A DNA stretch of 64,000 nucleotides from contig JBANSL010000013.1 of NCBI GenBank assembly GCA_037127255.1, forward strand, positions 13,226,688 to 13,290,687, given 5' to 3'. The translations under genes were made by a program, and so were the position numbers. The DNA comes from Persicaria tinctoria (lineage: Eukaryota; Streptophyta; Magnoliopsida; Caryophyllales; Polygonaceae). Below, in pieces: positions 9,495-21,683 of the stretch; the first letter of the stretch is position 1, and the number at the start of each line of letters is the position of its first letter. The notes below the pieces were generated by a model that was given only the letters and a program-made list of their open reading frames with translations, was not told where the DNA came from and ran no database searches.

Positions 9495-12260
9495 ATGGAT
9501 GATCAAGTTGCAAATGCTGCTACGGTGTCAATTGATCTGATTGATGAGCTATATCTCCATCATTCGGATCATCCGTCGTACATCCTATTAACGAATCTGT
9601 TGAACGAGCACACTTTTAGCCATTGGAGGAGAGCAATAGAGGTTTCACTGCTTGCGAAGAACAAACTCGGATTTGTCACAGGTTCGTGCGCGAAACCAGA
9701 TCTATCTTCACCAAAATATCTGATAATGCATATTTAGATAGGCATTGTAGAGTAGTTTTAGTTGTGTTTTATAGTTGTTTGGTTAGGTTTTAGAGTTAAT
9801 TTCGTATTTTGATCTTGTGGTTGGAAAGTTCGGAAACTAAGCTATTTCGATTGTTTTATGCAAGTTCGTGGATCCGGCTTGTGGTTACCTTGGAAAAGTT
9901 CTCATTGGAGTGAAGAAGAGAGGAGCAAGAAGACACGATTCTGTGACCAGTCGCGACCGCGAGTCCCATGTTGTTGTCGTGAGTCCCCGGGTTTCACCGT
10001 GATGGCTACCCGCGAGAAGAGATGTTCAAGTCAACCAGTCGTCGGTTGCGAGTCCATGAGTCGCGCCCGCGAGATTCCCTAGTTCGCCATGGAGAAATGC
10101 CCGCGAGAGGTTTGCTGAAACCTATGTGTCGCGTCCGCGAGTTCTTTGTCGTGGCGGCGAGATCGTCTAGAGAACATCAGTTCGAGATCCAAATTCTATC
10201 TTTTCGGTGGGAGATTTGATCCATTCCTTTGAAGACTTTTTCCTTAGTGTTTAAGGAAGCTATTCTGAGACTTATTTAGTATTATTTTCAGTTTTAATCA
10301 TTTTAGGATATTTTATATTGTTTTAGGATTATTTCCGTATTATCTTTAAGGAAAGTATCTAGGTTTTCGAGGGTCTCTTCTTTCCTATCAAGGGAAGCCA
10401 TGAAATTAGAAAGAGAAGAAGAACGCTTATTCTCAGACCTTGGAACGTATTTTCACAGTAGTTCAATCAACCATTCAAGTTTGCTTATTTTTTCATCAAT
10501 TCGAAGAAGATTTAGGTACGTTATGAGAGACTAAGTTCGTTATTTGTTTCACCTGTGTTTCAGAGACTTGGTTAGTGGTTTGTGAGGCTTAAACTTAGCT
10601 GTTTCCTACTGTTCTTTTGATTTCTCATGCGTATATCGGTGATATTGTTGTGATTGGCCATCATAATAGTGTCTTGCTAGGTCTTTGTTCTTTCTTCATT
10701 GAATGAATTCCGTAGTAGCATGCTTAGGATTGTGAGAACCTTCGTTTGATCGTGACTAAGTAGAGATTTCAACATATGTCTTAAACATCGATTACCTTGT
10801 ATACTTGGTGTTATTCATATGCATAGATTCTTAGGAACTTGTGCTATCTTTATGTTAACTCTTTGTCCGTGCTTAGGTTGCATAAATGTGTAAGGGGTTA
10901 ATTGTGCTCTTTGCACTTTAATCTATTCAAACTAAGATGGGAAGAAGGTAAGTTAAAGGAATCAAACAACTTGAGTTTATGTCTAGGACCAATTGAGCCA
11001 ACTAATGTCGATGAATGCGCAGGTGGAACTATTTTCTCCATTGATTTGTTATCAAAACCATCATTCTTATGCTTTGATACTTCAATTGCAATCTTGATCT
11101 GTAGTTCTATTTTCCTTATTTACTTGTTTATTTCCCACTTTTTGGTAAAGTAGCTTTTAGATTGAGTCTTAGATTTCTCTGTGGGATTGACCCTGCACTT
11201 ATCGTTATACTTAGTTATTTGTGTGAGAATTTCTTTGGTGAGGTTTACACACGACGGTTCACCTCCTACTAGTATCATCATTGGGAGCGATGTAATGCAA
11301 TGGTCATTTCATGGATTTTGCATTCGGTTGAGAAGAACATAGTCGAGCAGATCATGTATCGAAGATCTGCTATAGAGATTTGGGATGAACTGAATATGCG
11401 ATTCACACATTCAAATCACACAAGAATTTTTCAAGTTCAGCGAGAATTGGCGTCGCTTATGCAAGGTAACATGTCTGTTTCGATTTTCTATGGAAAATTG
11501 AGGAAGCTTTGGATGAATACACATATCTTGTTGAATTAGCTGCTTGTAAATGTGGTCAATATGTGACCATACTCCATCAATTCATCCAAGAACAGCAGGT
11601 GATGCAGTTCTTGATGGGATTGAATGAGTCATTTGATGTTGTCCGTGCTAGTATCTTGTTGATGAAGCCGTTTCCAAATATCAATCAGGTTTGTCATATG
11701 GTAAGAAGAGGAACAGAGAGAGACTCAATCATCTGGTTCCAAACAAACTCCTTTTGGAGATGGAGTTGCTTTTGCAACAGGAAGAGGTGGTTATGGCAGA
11801 GGTAGAGGAGACTCTCCAGGAAGAGGAAGAGGTGATGCTTCAGGACGTGGTGGTAATTAAAGCAACAACTATGGCAACAACTATGGTATAGGATCTTCAT
11901 CTTCTACTAATTTTGGCAGAGGACGAGGAGATTATGGCAATAGTTATGGTATAGGATCTTGGAACACAGGAAGAGGAAGTGGTATACTGTGTGATCATTG
12001 TGGACTTAAAAACCACACCATTGATAGATGCTACAAGATTCAAGGGTATCCATCTTCAAATGATTCACGGGGACAGGCACATAATGCATCATCAGAATCC
12101 TCTACATGCACCAATTTTTCTTTACCAAACACTAGGACTCCAGCTCAATGTCAACAGATGTTTTCACTGCTCAGCAGATACAAGAATGAGGAGAAAGTGG
12201 AAGGAAGGGAGGTCTTTGCCAATACCACTTTTACAGGTATATGTTATTGTTTTCATTTTT
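9495..12260 (+). pseudogene. Copia gag, interrupted and frameshifted
   Basis: Gag starts at ATG 9495 and reads 75 codons to SSPKY at 9720, where a 1.55-kb insertion interrupts. It resumes at about 11277 with HHWERCNAM and WILHSVEKNI, continues past VQRELASLMQG and then shifts frame several times. A Cys/His knuckle remnant (CDHCGLKNHTIDRCYK) lies near 11990-12040. Non-functional. Confidence 0.8.
9721..11271 (+). mobile_element. solo LTR (probably Ty3/Gypsy) inside gag
   Basis: A 1.55-kb insert begins TGATAATGCATATTTAG right after ccaaaatatc and ends near ctcctactag before tatcatcattggg. The flanking sequence rejoins in frame as S-P-K-Y-H-H-W-E. Candidate target repeats are atatc/gtatc (9716-9720, 11272-11276). 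The 3' part (gggattgaccctgcacttatcg) resembles ends of Athila/Tat-type LTRs. It has no internal coding domains, hence solo LTR. Exact ends are uncertain by a few bases. Confidence 0.6.
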
Positions 12261-12269
12261 CTAGTCTTA

Positions 12270-13605
12270 ATTCAAATTGGATCCTAGATAGTGGAGCCAC
12301 CGACCATATTACCCAATACTTAACCTTTCTTCAAAATGTCAAACCTGTCACTAAACCTTGTTTCATCATTATGCTTAATGACAATCGAGTTCCCATCATT
12401 CACACTGGTTGTGTTCAACTGTCCCCTACCATTTACCTCACAAATGTCTTGTATGTTCCTCATTTTTAGTTCAATTTGCTTTCAGTTAGTAAACTGACAA
12501 CAGAACTTCATACTAATGTTCTTTTCACACCAACCAAATGCTATATCCAGGGCCCTTCGATGAACGATCTGTTGTTTCTTGGTCATGAAGCAAAAGGCTT
12601 ATAACTTATGGACATGGAGCATTCTGATTTGGCTCGTCCTATGAGTACCAAAGTAGTTAATTCTTGTTGTAAGAAATCTAATTTTTCCTATAATGTCCAG
12701 TTGCATCTGGATAGTGCTGAGTTGTGGCACTGTAGGTTAGGACATATGCCCTTTGATCAATTGTATCACATTGATGATGTAAGAACATCAGTTGAATCCA
12801 AATCGCATTTGCTTTGTCAAGTTTGCCCTCAAGGAAAACAACACAGAAAATCTTTCCCTCACAGCACCTCAAATATTTCATTTCCTTTTGAGCTTACTCA
12901 TATTGACACATGGGGACCATTTAAACACCCTACACGTGATGGACATAGATATTTCTTAACAATAGTGGATGATTTTAGTAGATGCAGTTGGACTCATTTA
13001 ATGTCCACCAAGTCTAATGCATTGTCTGTTCTACAATCCTTTATTGCCCATGTTCAAACCCAATTCAATGCCTCAGTTTCCATCATTAGATCAGACAATG
13101 CTCAAGAGTTTTGTGATACAGCTGCTACCAATTTTTACCTTACAAAAGGCATTGTGCATCAAACTACATGTGTCTATACACCTTAGCAAAATGACATTAC
13201 CGAGAGGAAACATAAACACCCTCTTGAAGTTGGAAGATCTTTGTTGTTTCAATCCAAATTACCTATTAAAATTTGGGGAGATTGCCTTCTTACTGCTATA
13301 TACCTTATAAACCGTACCCCATTACCATCCCTTAAACACATTTCACCCTCTGAATAATTTTTTAAACACAAGCCTGCCTATTCTTATTTAAAGACCTTTG
13401 GATGTTTGTGCGTTGTCAACACATCTCCCAGAAACAGAAACAAGTTTGATCCCAGGGAATCTTCTTGTGTGTTTATAGGGTACCCCTATGGAAAGAAATT
13501 GTACTTGGTGTGTGATCTCAAGACAAAAGCTGCATTTGTTTCACGTGATGTCACTTTCCATTTCAGTTCATCCACACTGATACACCTACCTTACCTGTCA
13601 TAAAC
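12270..13605 (+). pseudogene. Copia protease and integrase region, broken
   Basis: WILDSGATDHIT at about 12280-12315 is the aspartic protease active site. Integrase follows: LWHCRLGHM and CQVCPQGKQ (HHCC zinc site, about 12725-12840), then the DTWGPF and RSDNAQEF boxes of the DDE core. The frame stops at 13184 and resumes out of frame. SCVFIGYPYGKK near 13460-13500 is the integrase C-terminal motif. Confidence 0.85.
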
Positions 13606-13847
13606 ACAGATACCTACATTTCTTCAAATTTCTTACCCAATGACAATCTGGTTCCTGCCATTTTTGTTGATCAAAATGTCTCTAGTCTTGATTCATCTCA
13701 ACCTTCCACACCTTCTCTTCACCAGTCCCAGAGTCACCTTCTCAGTCCACAAGTTCAACACCCTTATGTCCAAAAGATCAGAAACAGCCTGAGCTTCACA
13801 ATGACCAAGTCAGAAGATCATCAAGACCACATCACAAGCCTTCTTAT

Positions 13848-14900
13848 TTGAAGGACTATGTCTGTACCTTTTCTACCACCACAACCATTACCTCATCTGT
13901 TGTTGAACCACATTTGTTACCTTCTTCTCAGTTTACAATATTATCCAAAATTTCTTCTTACCCTGAACCTCGTTCCTTTTATGACGCTTCTAAGGATCCA
14001 AATTGGGTTAAGGCAATGGAAAATGAAATCAATGCATTGCAGGCTAATGGTACTTGGCAGGTTGTTCCACTTCCTTTTGGTCAGAGAGCAATTGGATGTA
14101 AATGGGTATTTAAGGTCAAATTTAAGGCTGATGGATCTCTTGAGAGGTACAAAGCAAGACTCGTGGCCAAAGGTTATACACAAAATGAGGGTATTGATTT
14201 CCATGAAACATTTTCTCTAGTGATCAAGATGGCCACAATTCGAGCTGTCATTTATGTTGCTGCATCTAAAGGTTGGTCTATCTTTCAACTTGATGTCAAT
14301 AATGCATTTTTGCATGGAAATCTTCATGAAGATGTTTATATGAAGATGCCAGATGGATTGCCAAATCCAAAAAATAAGGTTTGCAAGCTTCAAAAGTCTT
14401 TATATGGTTTAAAGCAGGCTTTCCGACAATGGTTTCATAAGCTCACTGAGTCTTTGTTGATCAATGGCTATGTTCAATCAAAGAATGACTATTCTTTGTT
14501 CACAAAGTCAAGGAATAAGCATCTCACTATCATAGCAGTTTATGTTAATGATTTATTAATCACTGGTTCAGACCCTGTAGAGATTGATCATATAAATTCT
14601 CATCTTGATCATGTGTTCAACATCAAAGATCTGGGTACTCTCAGCTATTTTTTGGGTTTTGAGGCGTCTTATTTGCCTTCAGGGTTTGCATTGCCACATG
14701 ATAAGTTCACTCGTGAGCTTCTTCATGATCTCCCATTTTCTCTGCCTCGTCAATGTTGTACTCCATTACCTCTCCATCTCAAATTGCGTCCCGATGACAG
14801 TGAAGCATTGGATGACACTGAGGCATACATGTATCGTTGTCTTATTGGTAAGCTCAATTTCTTGACCAATTCAAGGCCAGATCTTAGTTTTGTTGTGTAG
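13848..14900 (+). pseudogene. Copia reverse transcriptase with YVND active site
   Basis: 350 codons are open. Boxes seen: AIGCKWVFKVK, ERYKARLVAKGY, FQLDVNNAFLHG, VCKLQKSLYGLKQ and the active site YVNDLLITG at 14541-14567. Functional RTs have YVDD there, so the first catalytic aspartate is replaced by asparagine (one G-to-A change). The frame ends at TAG where a sense codon is expected. Confidence 0.85.
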
Positions 14901-15524
14901 ACTTTGAGTCAATTTATGCAGCACCCTTGTGTTTCACACATGACTGCCTTGATTCATACATTGAGTTACATTTATGCCACTGCTGGGAGAGGCATATTTT
15001 TGAAAGGTCATGATCGTCCTACTTTATAAGCCTTTATTGATTATGATTGGGCCTTTTGCCCATTCTCAAGAAGATATATTGGTGGTTATGTGATTTTGCT
15101 TGATTCATCACCCATAAGTTTGAAATCGAAGAAGAAATCTATTGTTTCAAGGAGTTCTGCTGAATTAGAATATAGAGCCATGGCTCAAGGAGCTGCAGAG
15201 ATTACTTGGCTAGTTCGATCCTTACTGATCTTGGTGTTACTTCCATCATTCTAGTACAGCTTCACTGTGATAACAAGGTGGCTATTCAGATCGTCAAGAA
15301 TCCTATTTTTCATGAACGCATGAAACGTGTAGAGATTGACTGCCATTTCACTCGACAAAAGGTTCTGGATGGCCTTCTCGAGCTACATCACACTCCCATT
15401 TATGAACAGATTGCTGAGTTCTTAAACCAAAATCATCCCTTCATCTTAACAAGATCATCCCTTCATCCCTTCGCAGGCTGGGAATGTATCTTCCACCTTC
15501 TACATCTCCCAGCTTTAGGGGGGG
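14901..15524 (+). pseudogene. Copia RNase H region and polypurine tract, degenerate
   Basis: Pieces of RNase H remain: DYDWAFCPFSRR near 15040, SSAELEYRAMAQGAAEITWL near 15150-15210, and HCDNKVAIQIVKNPIFHERMK at about 15265-15330. Stops occur throughout. A polypurine run TTTAGGGGGGG (15514-15524) precedes the 3' LTR. Confidence 0.8.
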
Positions 15525-15537
15525 TATTGAGGATAAT

Positions 15538-17289
15538 TGTTGTTGCAGGAGGATGGTCAAGTATGAAATATAAATAAAATATAAAGCAAATTGACTCCCT
15601 GTCTTAGCAAATAAATACAAGACTTCCTCCCGTTGTAGTAGAAGGTAGTCAGGATCGATCCACGAGAAAGCGTGTCAGCGCCCGCCTTTTCAGTTCCAAA
15701 TCTCAGCAGAAATAGTAAAACACAAAGAAAAGCAGAAACAAACACAAAGGTAGAAACTTTGGTCGATATCGACCTGCGGAACTTGATATCGAGTAACAAA
15801 ATCGACCAAACAGTAACTCGAAACCGATTGGAACAGAAACTTTAAAATCCGAAATTTTGTGAAATAAATCAATAAAATAAAGACTTCCAAGATCAGGGTT
15901 TCAACACCATAACGATAACCATGTAAAATAACACATAAAGGCATAAAAGATCATGTTTTTCATCAAATAACTTTTGTTATTAACAAATAGGAAAATAGAG
16001 GCTTTCGTATAGACCCTAATTGTTACTAACCCTTTTTCACATAATTAATCCAAGTTGCATTAAGATCACTTTCGCTTCAATAACACAAACAAGGATCACC
16101 TTCAACTTTCGCAAAAGAATCATGCTCGTAGGGATAGAAGACGAATTCGCATCAAAAGATTGTGCCTTTACCGCATCACCTCACATGGCTACCGTCGGGC
16201 TCACCCCGACCCTAGAAGTTGGGTGATTACTCGCTCTTCATCATGAATAAAGACATCAATAATAAAAGGAAACTAACTTGCATAAATAAAACCAAAGAAA
16301 ACTTACAACCAATCGAAGCCAAATCCCGCTCTCGCCTTCTCCAACCTCAATCGGCTCCAACTCTCTCTCTACTCTCTCTCTATGTAACTAATTGTCTCTG
16401 AAATTGAATGAATAAAACTCAGCCCTTAAGGCTCTATTTATAGGTTTCATTCCCTAGATAATTAGGAAAGAAACTCTATCTATATCTATATCTATCTATC
16501 TACTTACTTAATGATTAAATAATGGAAATAAATAAATAAATCTCAAAGGAAACTAGAACTAATTTTGGATAAATCCTCATTGGACTTGATAGATCTTGAT
16601 AGAATTTGATCTTGTGGATATCTCCATTGGATTCAGGATAGAACCTTAACAAGAACCCGAACTAGCTCGATTTCGGCCGCTGTGGTCAACTCGATATCGA
16701 CTTGAGTCACTCGATATCGACCTGGCATTTTCTTCACTTCAGCTCAACAACTCAATCTCGGCTCCCAGGGTGAATGTCGACTCGGTGTTACTCGATATCG
16801 AGTAGGTGAACTCGATATCGACCTCCGTCTTTCCTCTTTAACTTCTCAGGTCGATTCCTTGTCTTCACTCGACATGGGCCAACTCGATATCGACTAGCTT
16901 AAGTCGATATCGACCTGATCTATTCTTCCTTAGTCGATTCTGGGCTTTCTGGTGAATATCGACTGGCCACTCGATATCGACATAGGGTACTCGATATCGC
17001 CCAGTCTGTGTCGACTCGATTTTCTCGTTTCCAGCTCGATTTGTCCTGGTTCCGCTACTTCTTGACCTCAGACTTTCTGTAGTTGACTTCGAGTTTTTTC
17101 TCCTTTCTCAAAACTACTGTAAATTGCCTCGATTTCTGCGAAATTAAATAGAAACTAGTGTAGATTTCATAATTTGGCAAATAAGCATAAACTACATAGA
17201 TTCTGAACTATTCTAGCCCAAATGCATGAAATATATGTAGAAAACGATATAAAAGTAAGTATAAAACATGACAAATTTGGCTCACAACA
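15538..17289 (-). mobile_element. solo LTR (1752 bp) nested in the Copia 3' LTR
   Basis: The insert starts TGTTGTTGCAGG, ends CTCACAACA, and is flanked by a 5-bp duplication ATAAT (15533-15537, 17290-17294). On the minus strand a TATA box CTATAAATAG (16443-16434) followed by pyrimidine-rich leader gives its orientation. Four pairs of TCGATATCGA lie 250-560 bp upstream of that TATA box, in U3. No internal region is present, so it is a solo LTR; the family is probably Gypsy but not identified. Confidence 0.8.
15763..17000. repeat. five pairs of the palindrome TCGATATCGA at 20-bp spacing
   Basis: Start positions are 15763/15783, 16691/16711, 16792/16812, 16884/16904 and 16971/16991. In every pair the second begins exactly 20 bases after the first. 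Eight copies match the 10-mer fully. Two (15783 and 16991) have one mismatch, and both keep the pair spacing. Pair-to-pair distances in the 16.7-17.0 kb cluster are 101, 92 and 87. Confidence 0.9.
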
Positions 17290-17555
17290 ATAATACAAGG
17301 GATGATTGTGTACATAAAGTGGTTAAATAGTTAGTTTAAGTCATGCCTTGTTAAGTGTTCTTATAGTTGAGTGTTGAGCACGTCTATTGTGAGAACTCTA
17401 TAAATAGAGAAGAGTGTGATGTAATCAACAATTCATTAAGTTACAACAAACACAATGAAATAGAAATCTCCCATCTTCATTCTCTCGTTTTCATTCAAGA
17501 ACTCAATCTGAGTTCATCGTTTTCATCATACAATTTGCAAGCTCATATTGTTTCA
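17290..17555 (+). repeat. distal part of the Copia 3' LTR
   Basis: It continues the LTR begun at 15525-15537 after the nested solo LTR, with ATAAT duplicated at the join, and ends gctcatattgtttca before target duplication ATGCT. Confidence 0.85.
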
Positions 17556-17560
17556 ATGCT

Positions 17561-17913
17561 GAATAATGACAAGCTCAAAATTGGAGTATTTTATATAGCA
17601 ATGTTGAACAATTACAACCTCAAAATTATAACCATTAAGATCTCCCGGTGTGTGGTTCCCTTACGTTAATTGCATTAACTGTAATCTGACTGTCGCCTTC
17701 GATAATGAGTTTATTGATACCTAAAGATACGACTCACTAGCTTGATTCATTGTAAGTGATTCCTTCCTTAGAAGCTAATGCTTCGATTAGCAAGATGGAA
17801 GTCCAGGATATTTTTTAATTTAGATAACTTTAGGCTTATTTGGTTAGACTTATCTCGTAAACACTTGCATTATCTAAATTGGAGTATTCCATAAACACTT
17901 GCACTATCTAAAT
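17561..17913. repeat. 3' flank of chitinase A, duplicated downstream of copy B
   Basis: The segment matches 26960-27293 (tgtggttcccttac, gttaattgcattra, tcgccttcgataat, cttagaaagctaatgcttcgatta-like). It holds the 3' untranslated/flanking region of the chitinase unit. No separate gene. Confidence 0.65.
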
Positions 17914-18374
17914 TTAATCATAGCACAGTGACCCCAGAATGGTTGAGGTTGTGACCGTGACAGACAGGCAAGAGACACCGTCACCCGGGCCAACCCCAAG
18001 TTGGTCACAGTACTTAGTGTAGAGGCTGACCCGGTCATTCATCCGACCGGGGTTCTTGCCGTCGCATTCGATGCTGTTGATGGCTCGGATAGTGGCCCCG
18101 AATCCCTGCCCTCCGGCTATGATGGAGTGGACGTTGTTCATCCAGAACCACAAGGCGGTCTTGAAGGAGATGACGGCGATGTTGGCCACATTATCGGGGA
18201 CGTTAAGGCCGTCAAAGCCGATGCTCTGGCCAGCGGGGCTGTAGTTGTAGTTCCATGAGAGCTGGAGGGGCCCTCTCCCGTAGTAACTCACGGATGGGTT
18301 GCACGGCCACTGCGTGTTCGTGGAGTCGCAGTAGTTGTGTGATGATCCATTTATCTCCTCTATGTAGCAAAATG
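17914..18374 (-). CDS. class IV chitinase copy A, exon 2 (GH19 C-terminal part)
   Basis: The acceptor is GCAG before CATTTTGC (18374). Joined to exon 1 (last base 25722) the phase works and the reading becomes HETG-S-FCYIEEI. It carries the second GH19 catalytic region (CYIEEIN), the substrate-cleft block [24 protein letters not shown] and [10 protein letters not shown]. The frame ends at TAA 17914-17916. After the last family cysteine (GVSC) there are 17 extra residues, [17 protein letters not shown]; copy B has a related tail. This could be a vacuolar-sorting-type C-terminal extension, but that is inference. No stop or frameshift is seen. Confidence 0.85.
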
Positions 18375-18579
18375 CTGCAATGTGTATGCACCTACAAGAG
18401 TGAAAAATGGTTTCTGCTTCGGATATTTGTGCAATTGTGTTCAATGATTCCAATCTTAAAATCAATTGAGAATATGAGATGAATATATAAATAAGCTGAG
18501 ATTCATAAACAATTTTACTTCTTCATTATCAAAATAGTTAACACTTCTCAACCCGAGTAGATACAAGAATGGGGATAAA

Positions 18580-19006
18580 TAGACCTGTCAAAACATAACC
18601 CGACTCGAAAACCCGATCCGATCGTCCGGAAGTTTTTGGGTCAAGACCCGAAAATTTTGACCCAGAAATTTTTTTCGATCAGGACCCGAAAAATCGGAAA
18701 TTTTCTGGGTAATCTGGGTTTCGACCCGGTGACCGGATTGACCTGGTAATTTTTACCCGATTGATCGGGTTGATTTATAATTAAATATAATTAATTTTTT
18801 TATATATAATTAAAATTTATCGCAAAATTATCAAATTTTGATTTTTTTAATTTAAAAAAGAAAAATTTGACAAACCCGAAATCGATCCGAAATGACCCGA
18901 AACCCGATCAAACCCGGGTTCTAGTCAACCCATTTTATCCAGGACCTGTTTTACCCGAGATCCGAAGTGAACCGACCCAACCCGAATGACCCGTTTGATA
19001 GGTCTA
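18580..19006. mobile_element. hAT MITE in the chitinase A intron
   Basis: 427 bp with terminal inverted repeats TAGACCTGTCAAA and TTTGATAGGTCTA, flanked by the 8-bp duplication GGGATAAA (18572-18579, 19007-19014). The interior is rich in acccgaa/cgggt repeats. No transposase. Confidence 0.85.
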
Positions 19007-19319
19007 GGGATAAAGGGCCCCCCTCGTAGATGCCATGTGGTGGCCAAAATAGGTTCGTTGCCCCCCCGTTGTTTACAAGGATGGAGAACAAAACTATATA
19101 TGGATATGCATATATTGTTGGATCCAACCAATGAATCTATGACAGAAAATCGAACTTGATCGTTATACTTATAACAGATGTGAATCCCCACTCAACTATC
19201 TTGTAAGTTTTTTCCATGTCTAATTTTATTATCACCAAGCCTTCGGGGTCTTTACGATTCATCAAAGAATGGAATATTAATTTTGTGAGCTATAAGAACG
19301 TTGTCCCGGATAGTTTGGT

Positions 19320-19800
19320 CCGATACAAAAGCTCCTTGTAAATGGGTGGCAATTGGGTTGTTTGGATCGGGTTCAAGTATACTCATTCGAGTTCGATCAT
19401 ATGTCGGGCATATTATGTGTTTGGATGGGTTCAGATTGAGTTGGGTAAGTTCGGGTCAAATGAATTTCAAGCCGGGTCGGGTTCGAGCTAGGTCAAGTCA
19501 GATCACATTAAGATTTATTATAAAATAATGAGTACTTTTTTATTTGAGTATTTTAAAATTAGAAAATTAAAATAATTATAAGGATGAGACGGGTCTTGTA
19601 CGTTCGAGTCGTGTCAGGTTGTATTTGTTTATATTCGCGTTCATTTGGGTATCAGGTCAAAATGGGTCGAGCTCGGGTTTAAGTGCGGGTTGTACATGAC
19701 ACTATATTTTCGGGTTTCAGTCGGGTTTGGGTTCGGGTGGGTTAGATCGAGTTTTTGGGTCGGATCAGATTTTGCTAGCTCTACTCTCAGACCTTGTGTT
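19320..19800. mobile_element. hAT-like remnant rich in cgggt
   Basis: Many gggttcgggt-type repeats fill the segment. The left side has atgggtggcaattggg and the right side, on the complement, GAGCTAGCAAAATCTGATCC, resembling degenerate hAT ends. Target duplication not resolved. Confidence 0.4.
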
Positions 19801-19831
19801 AGACAAGATAAATGTTATTGTTGTATATTCC

Positions 19832-21376
19832 TTTTTTTTTTTTGATTAGGTAAAAATTCGAGTTCAGACATACCTGAAACTCGATGGCCAAACAAGTCGG
19901 CAGACGGAAAACCGTCAATACAAACAGGACATAATAACACAAAACATTAGAGAGGAAAGAAAGACTCAATCAACACATATAAGACGTCAACCAGCGGAGA
20001 AGTCGGTCGAGAACCGAGACGCGCCACGAGAGCCAAGAACTAGGGAGAGTACAAAGACTCTAGACAGTACCCCAGCTAGAAAGGGTGACTCCTGAGGAAG
20101 TGTGGATCACCGACGTTGCCTCCACCTAAATGAAGGATCTTCGAAGACCACGAACACCACCACGATCCGTCGTCGATCAAACAGGACACCCGATACTGCA
20201 ACCCAACACAAAGCAAACGCAGCCACACCAAAGCACCGACCATACGCTAGAAGACGGTCAAATACGGGCCAAGAAGAGAAGATCGATCCACCGTCAGAAA
20301 TGTGAACGAAACTCCCCAAACCAATTAGGATGATTCAAGGAGCATTATTATTCTATAGATATATAATTAATTTCCAACCCTTAACGGGTTTTAGTATACG
20401 GCCTTTCAAGCGGGATTTGAAGCCCTTTCGATCAGGTTTTGCTCAATTTTTTAAAGTATATTTTTTAAATATATAAAAATACCAAATATATTTTAGTCCG
20501 GCTACTTTGGGAAAGCATGTGAATTGGGCCCATCAACGAGTAGCACAGGCCCATAGAGATCCGAAGACCAAGGGTTTCACGATTCACGCGATTAGGTCTT
20601 CACCGACACGCCGAAAATCGACAGCATCAACCCAGCCGGGGTGAGCAGCATGGCGATGGAGGCGGCGTGGGAAATGCGACGGCCGGAGGGAGGCAGCGGC
20701 CAAAAGACGAGGGCGACCAAGATCCACTCGGAAACCCGACCAGAGCGACATGAAGCAGCTCTGGGTGGCGACCACAGGGAGCAGAACAGAGTGCAGCCCA
20801 CGGGTTTGAAATGGTAGATTGTAAATTTGGACCATCACCGCCAACGGAAGACCTCGAAGAGATGAACAGCGGCGAGACGGGTGGGGATTCAGACAAGAGC
20901 GGGGAGATTGAGACGAGCTCAATCTTGGAAGCGTTGAAAATCGTGTGATCTACGAGGCTTTTGACAGCAGGAATCGAGGCCGAAACGGAAATCGAAGGCC
21001 AGAAACCAGAAATCTCCAGATTTGTGTTCCACAGGAAGATCGAGCCCTAGATCTGAAAATTGAAGGCTTGTTGTACAAATTGGTTGAAGGCGCAAACCAA
21101 ATCGAGATCCACGACTAAAAATATACAAAAGCCCCAATAAATTAGAGCATATTAAGAGGGATGCGAAAACCCCAAGTTTCAAGCTCCTTGACGGAGAACT
21201 AGTCCGATTTGAGGCAGGCCGGAGCCAAGGTGGACAGCCGAAGCCGGTTTGGAGTGGCTGAAGCCGGTTTGGAGTGGCCGGAGCCAAGATTAGAGTTGGC
21301 CGGAGCCAAGATTTGAGATGGCCGGAGCCAAAGTTTGGCTCTCTCTCTAGGGTCGAGAGAAGAGAGAGTTTTTCCC
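19832..21376 (-). mobile_element. non-autonomous non-LTR retroelement with 14-bp TSD
   Basis: A poly(T) tract at the left end (poly(A) on the minus strand) and a 14-bp direct repeat TTGTTGTATATTCC (19818-19831 and 21377-21390) bound a 1545-bp insert. The minus-strand 5' end is GC-rich with ctctctctaggg-like leader sequence. No RT or endonuclease motif is seen, so it is an internally deleted or LINE-mobilised element. Its 3' end (gattaggtaaaaattcg, plus) resembles that of the SINE-like element at 37518. Confidence 0.75.
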
Positions 21377-21439
21377 TTGTTGTATATTCCGTACTAATAC
21401 AAAGCCTGTTTTAATTGTGTTTAAGACAAAAAAAATCAA

Positions 21440-21683
21440 TACTCCCTCCGTTAATTAAAATTTAACATTTTACTATTCACGCACATATTTTTAGGCGTTA
21501 AAAACTACATAAAGTATTAACTTTTTTTAATAGTTTTTTCAAATAACTTCATTCCTATTACTATTAAGTATAGATTTATAAAAATAAATGTAAAAAAAGT
21601 TGATATTTTGTCGTATAGTTTTTATCATTATAGAAAAACGTAAAGGAATAGTAAACGACAAGTTTTAGTTAACAGAGTGAGTA
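21440..21683. mobile_element. Stowaway (Tc1/mariner) MITE
   Basis: The ends are TACTCCCTCCGTTAATTAAA and, on the complement, TACTCACTCTGTTAACTAAA, about 244 bp in total with a TA target. This is the canonical Stowaway terminus with some divergence. Confidence 0.75.

Larger units (their letters stand above)
9205..17555 (+). mobile_element. full-length Ty1/Copia element with two nested insertions
   Basis: LTRs begin TATTGAGG and end TTGTTTCA. A 5-bp target duplication ATGCT flanks the whole (9200-9204, 17556-17560). The order gag, protease, integrase, RT, RNase H is Copia. Every domain has stops or frameshifts. About a dozen differences between the two ~270-bp LTRs (about 5 percent) indicate an old insertion. 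It sits in the 3' flank of chitinase A; the duplicate near 26947-26975 is an unoccupied version of the site. Solo LTRs lie in gag (9721-11271) and in the 3' LTR (15538-17289). Confidence 0.9.

Noticed and set aside
16020..16401. Small plus-strand frames in the 1.75-kb insert
   Set aside because: They lie in the leader (antisense) of a solo LTR and show no protein-like pattern.
9205..17555. Endogenous pararetrovirus as source of the RT
   Set aside because: Integrase, LTRs, 5-bp target duplication and the gag-PR-IN-RT-RH order show Ty1/Copia, not a caulimovirid. The same applies to the other RT-bearing regions.
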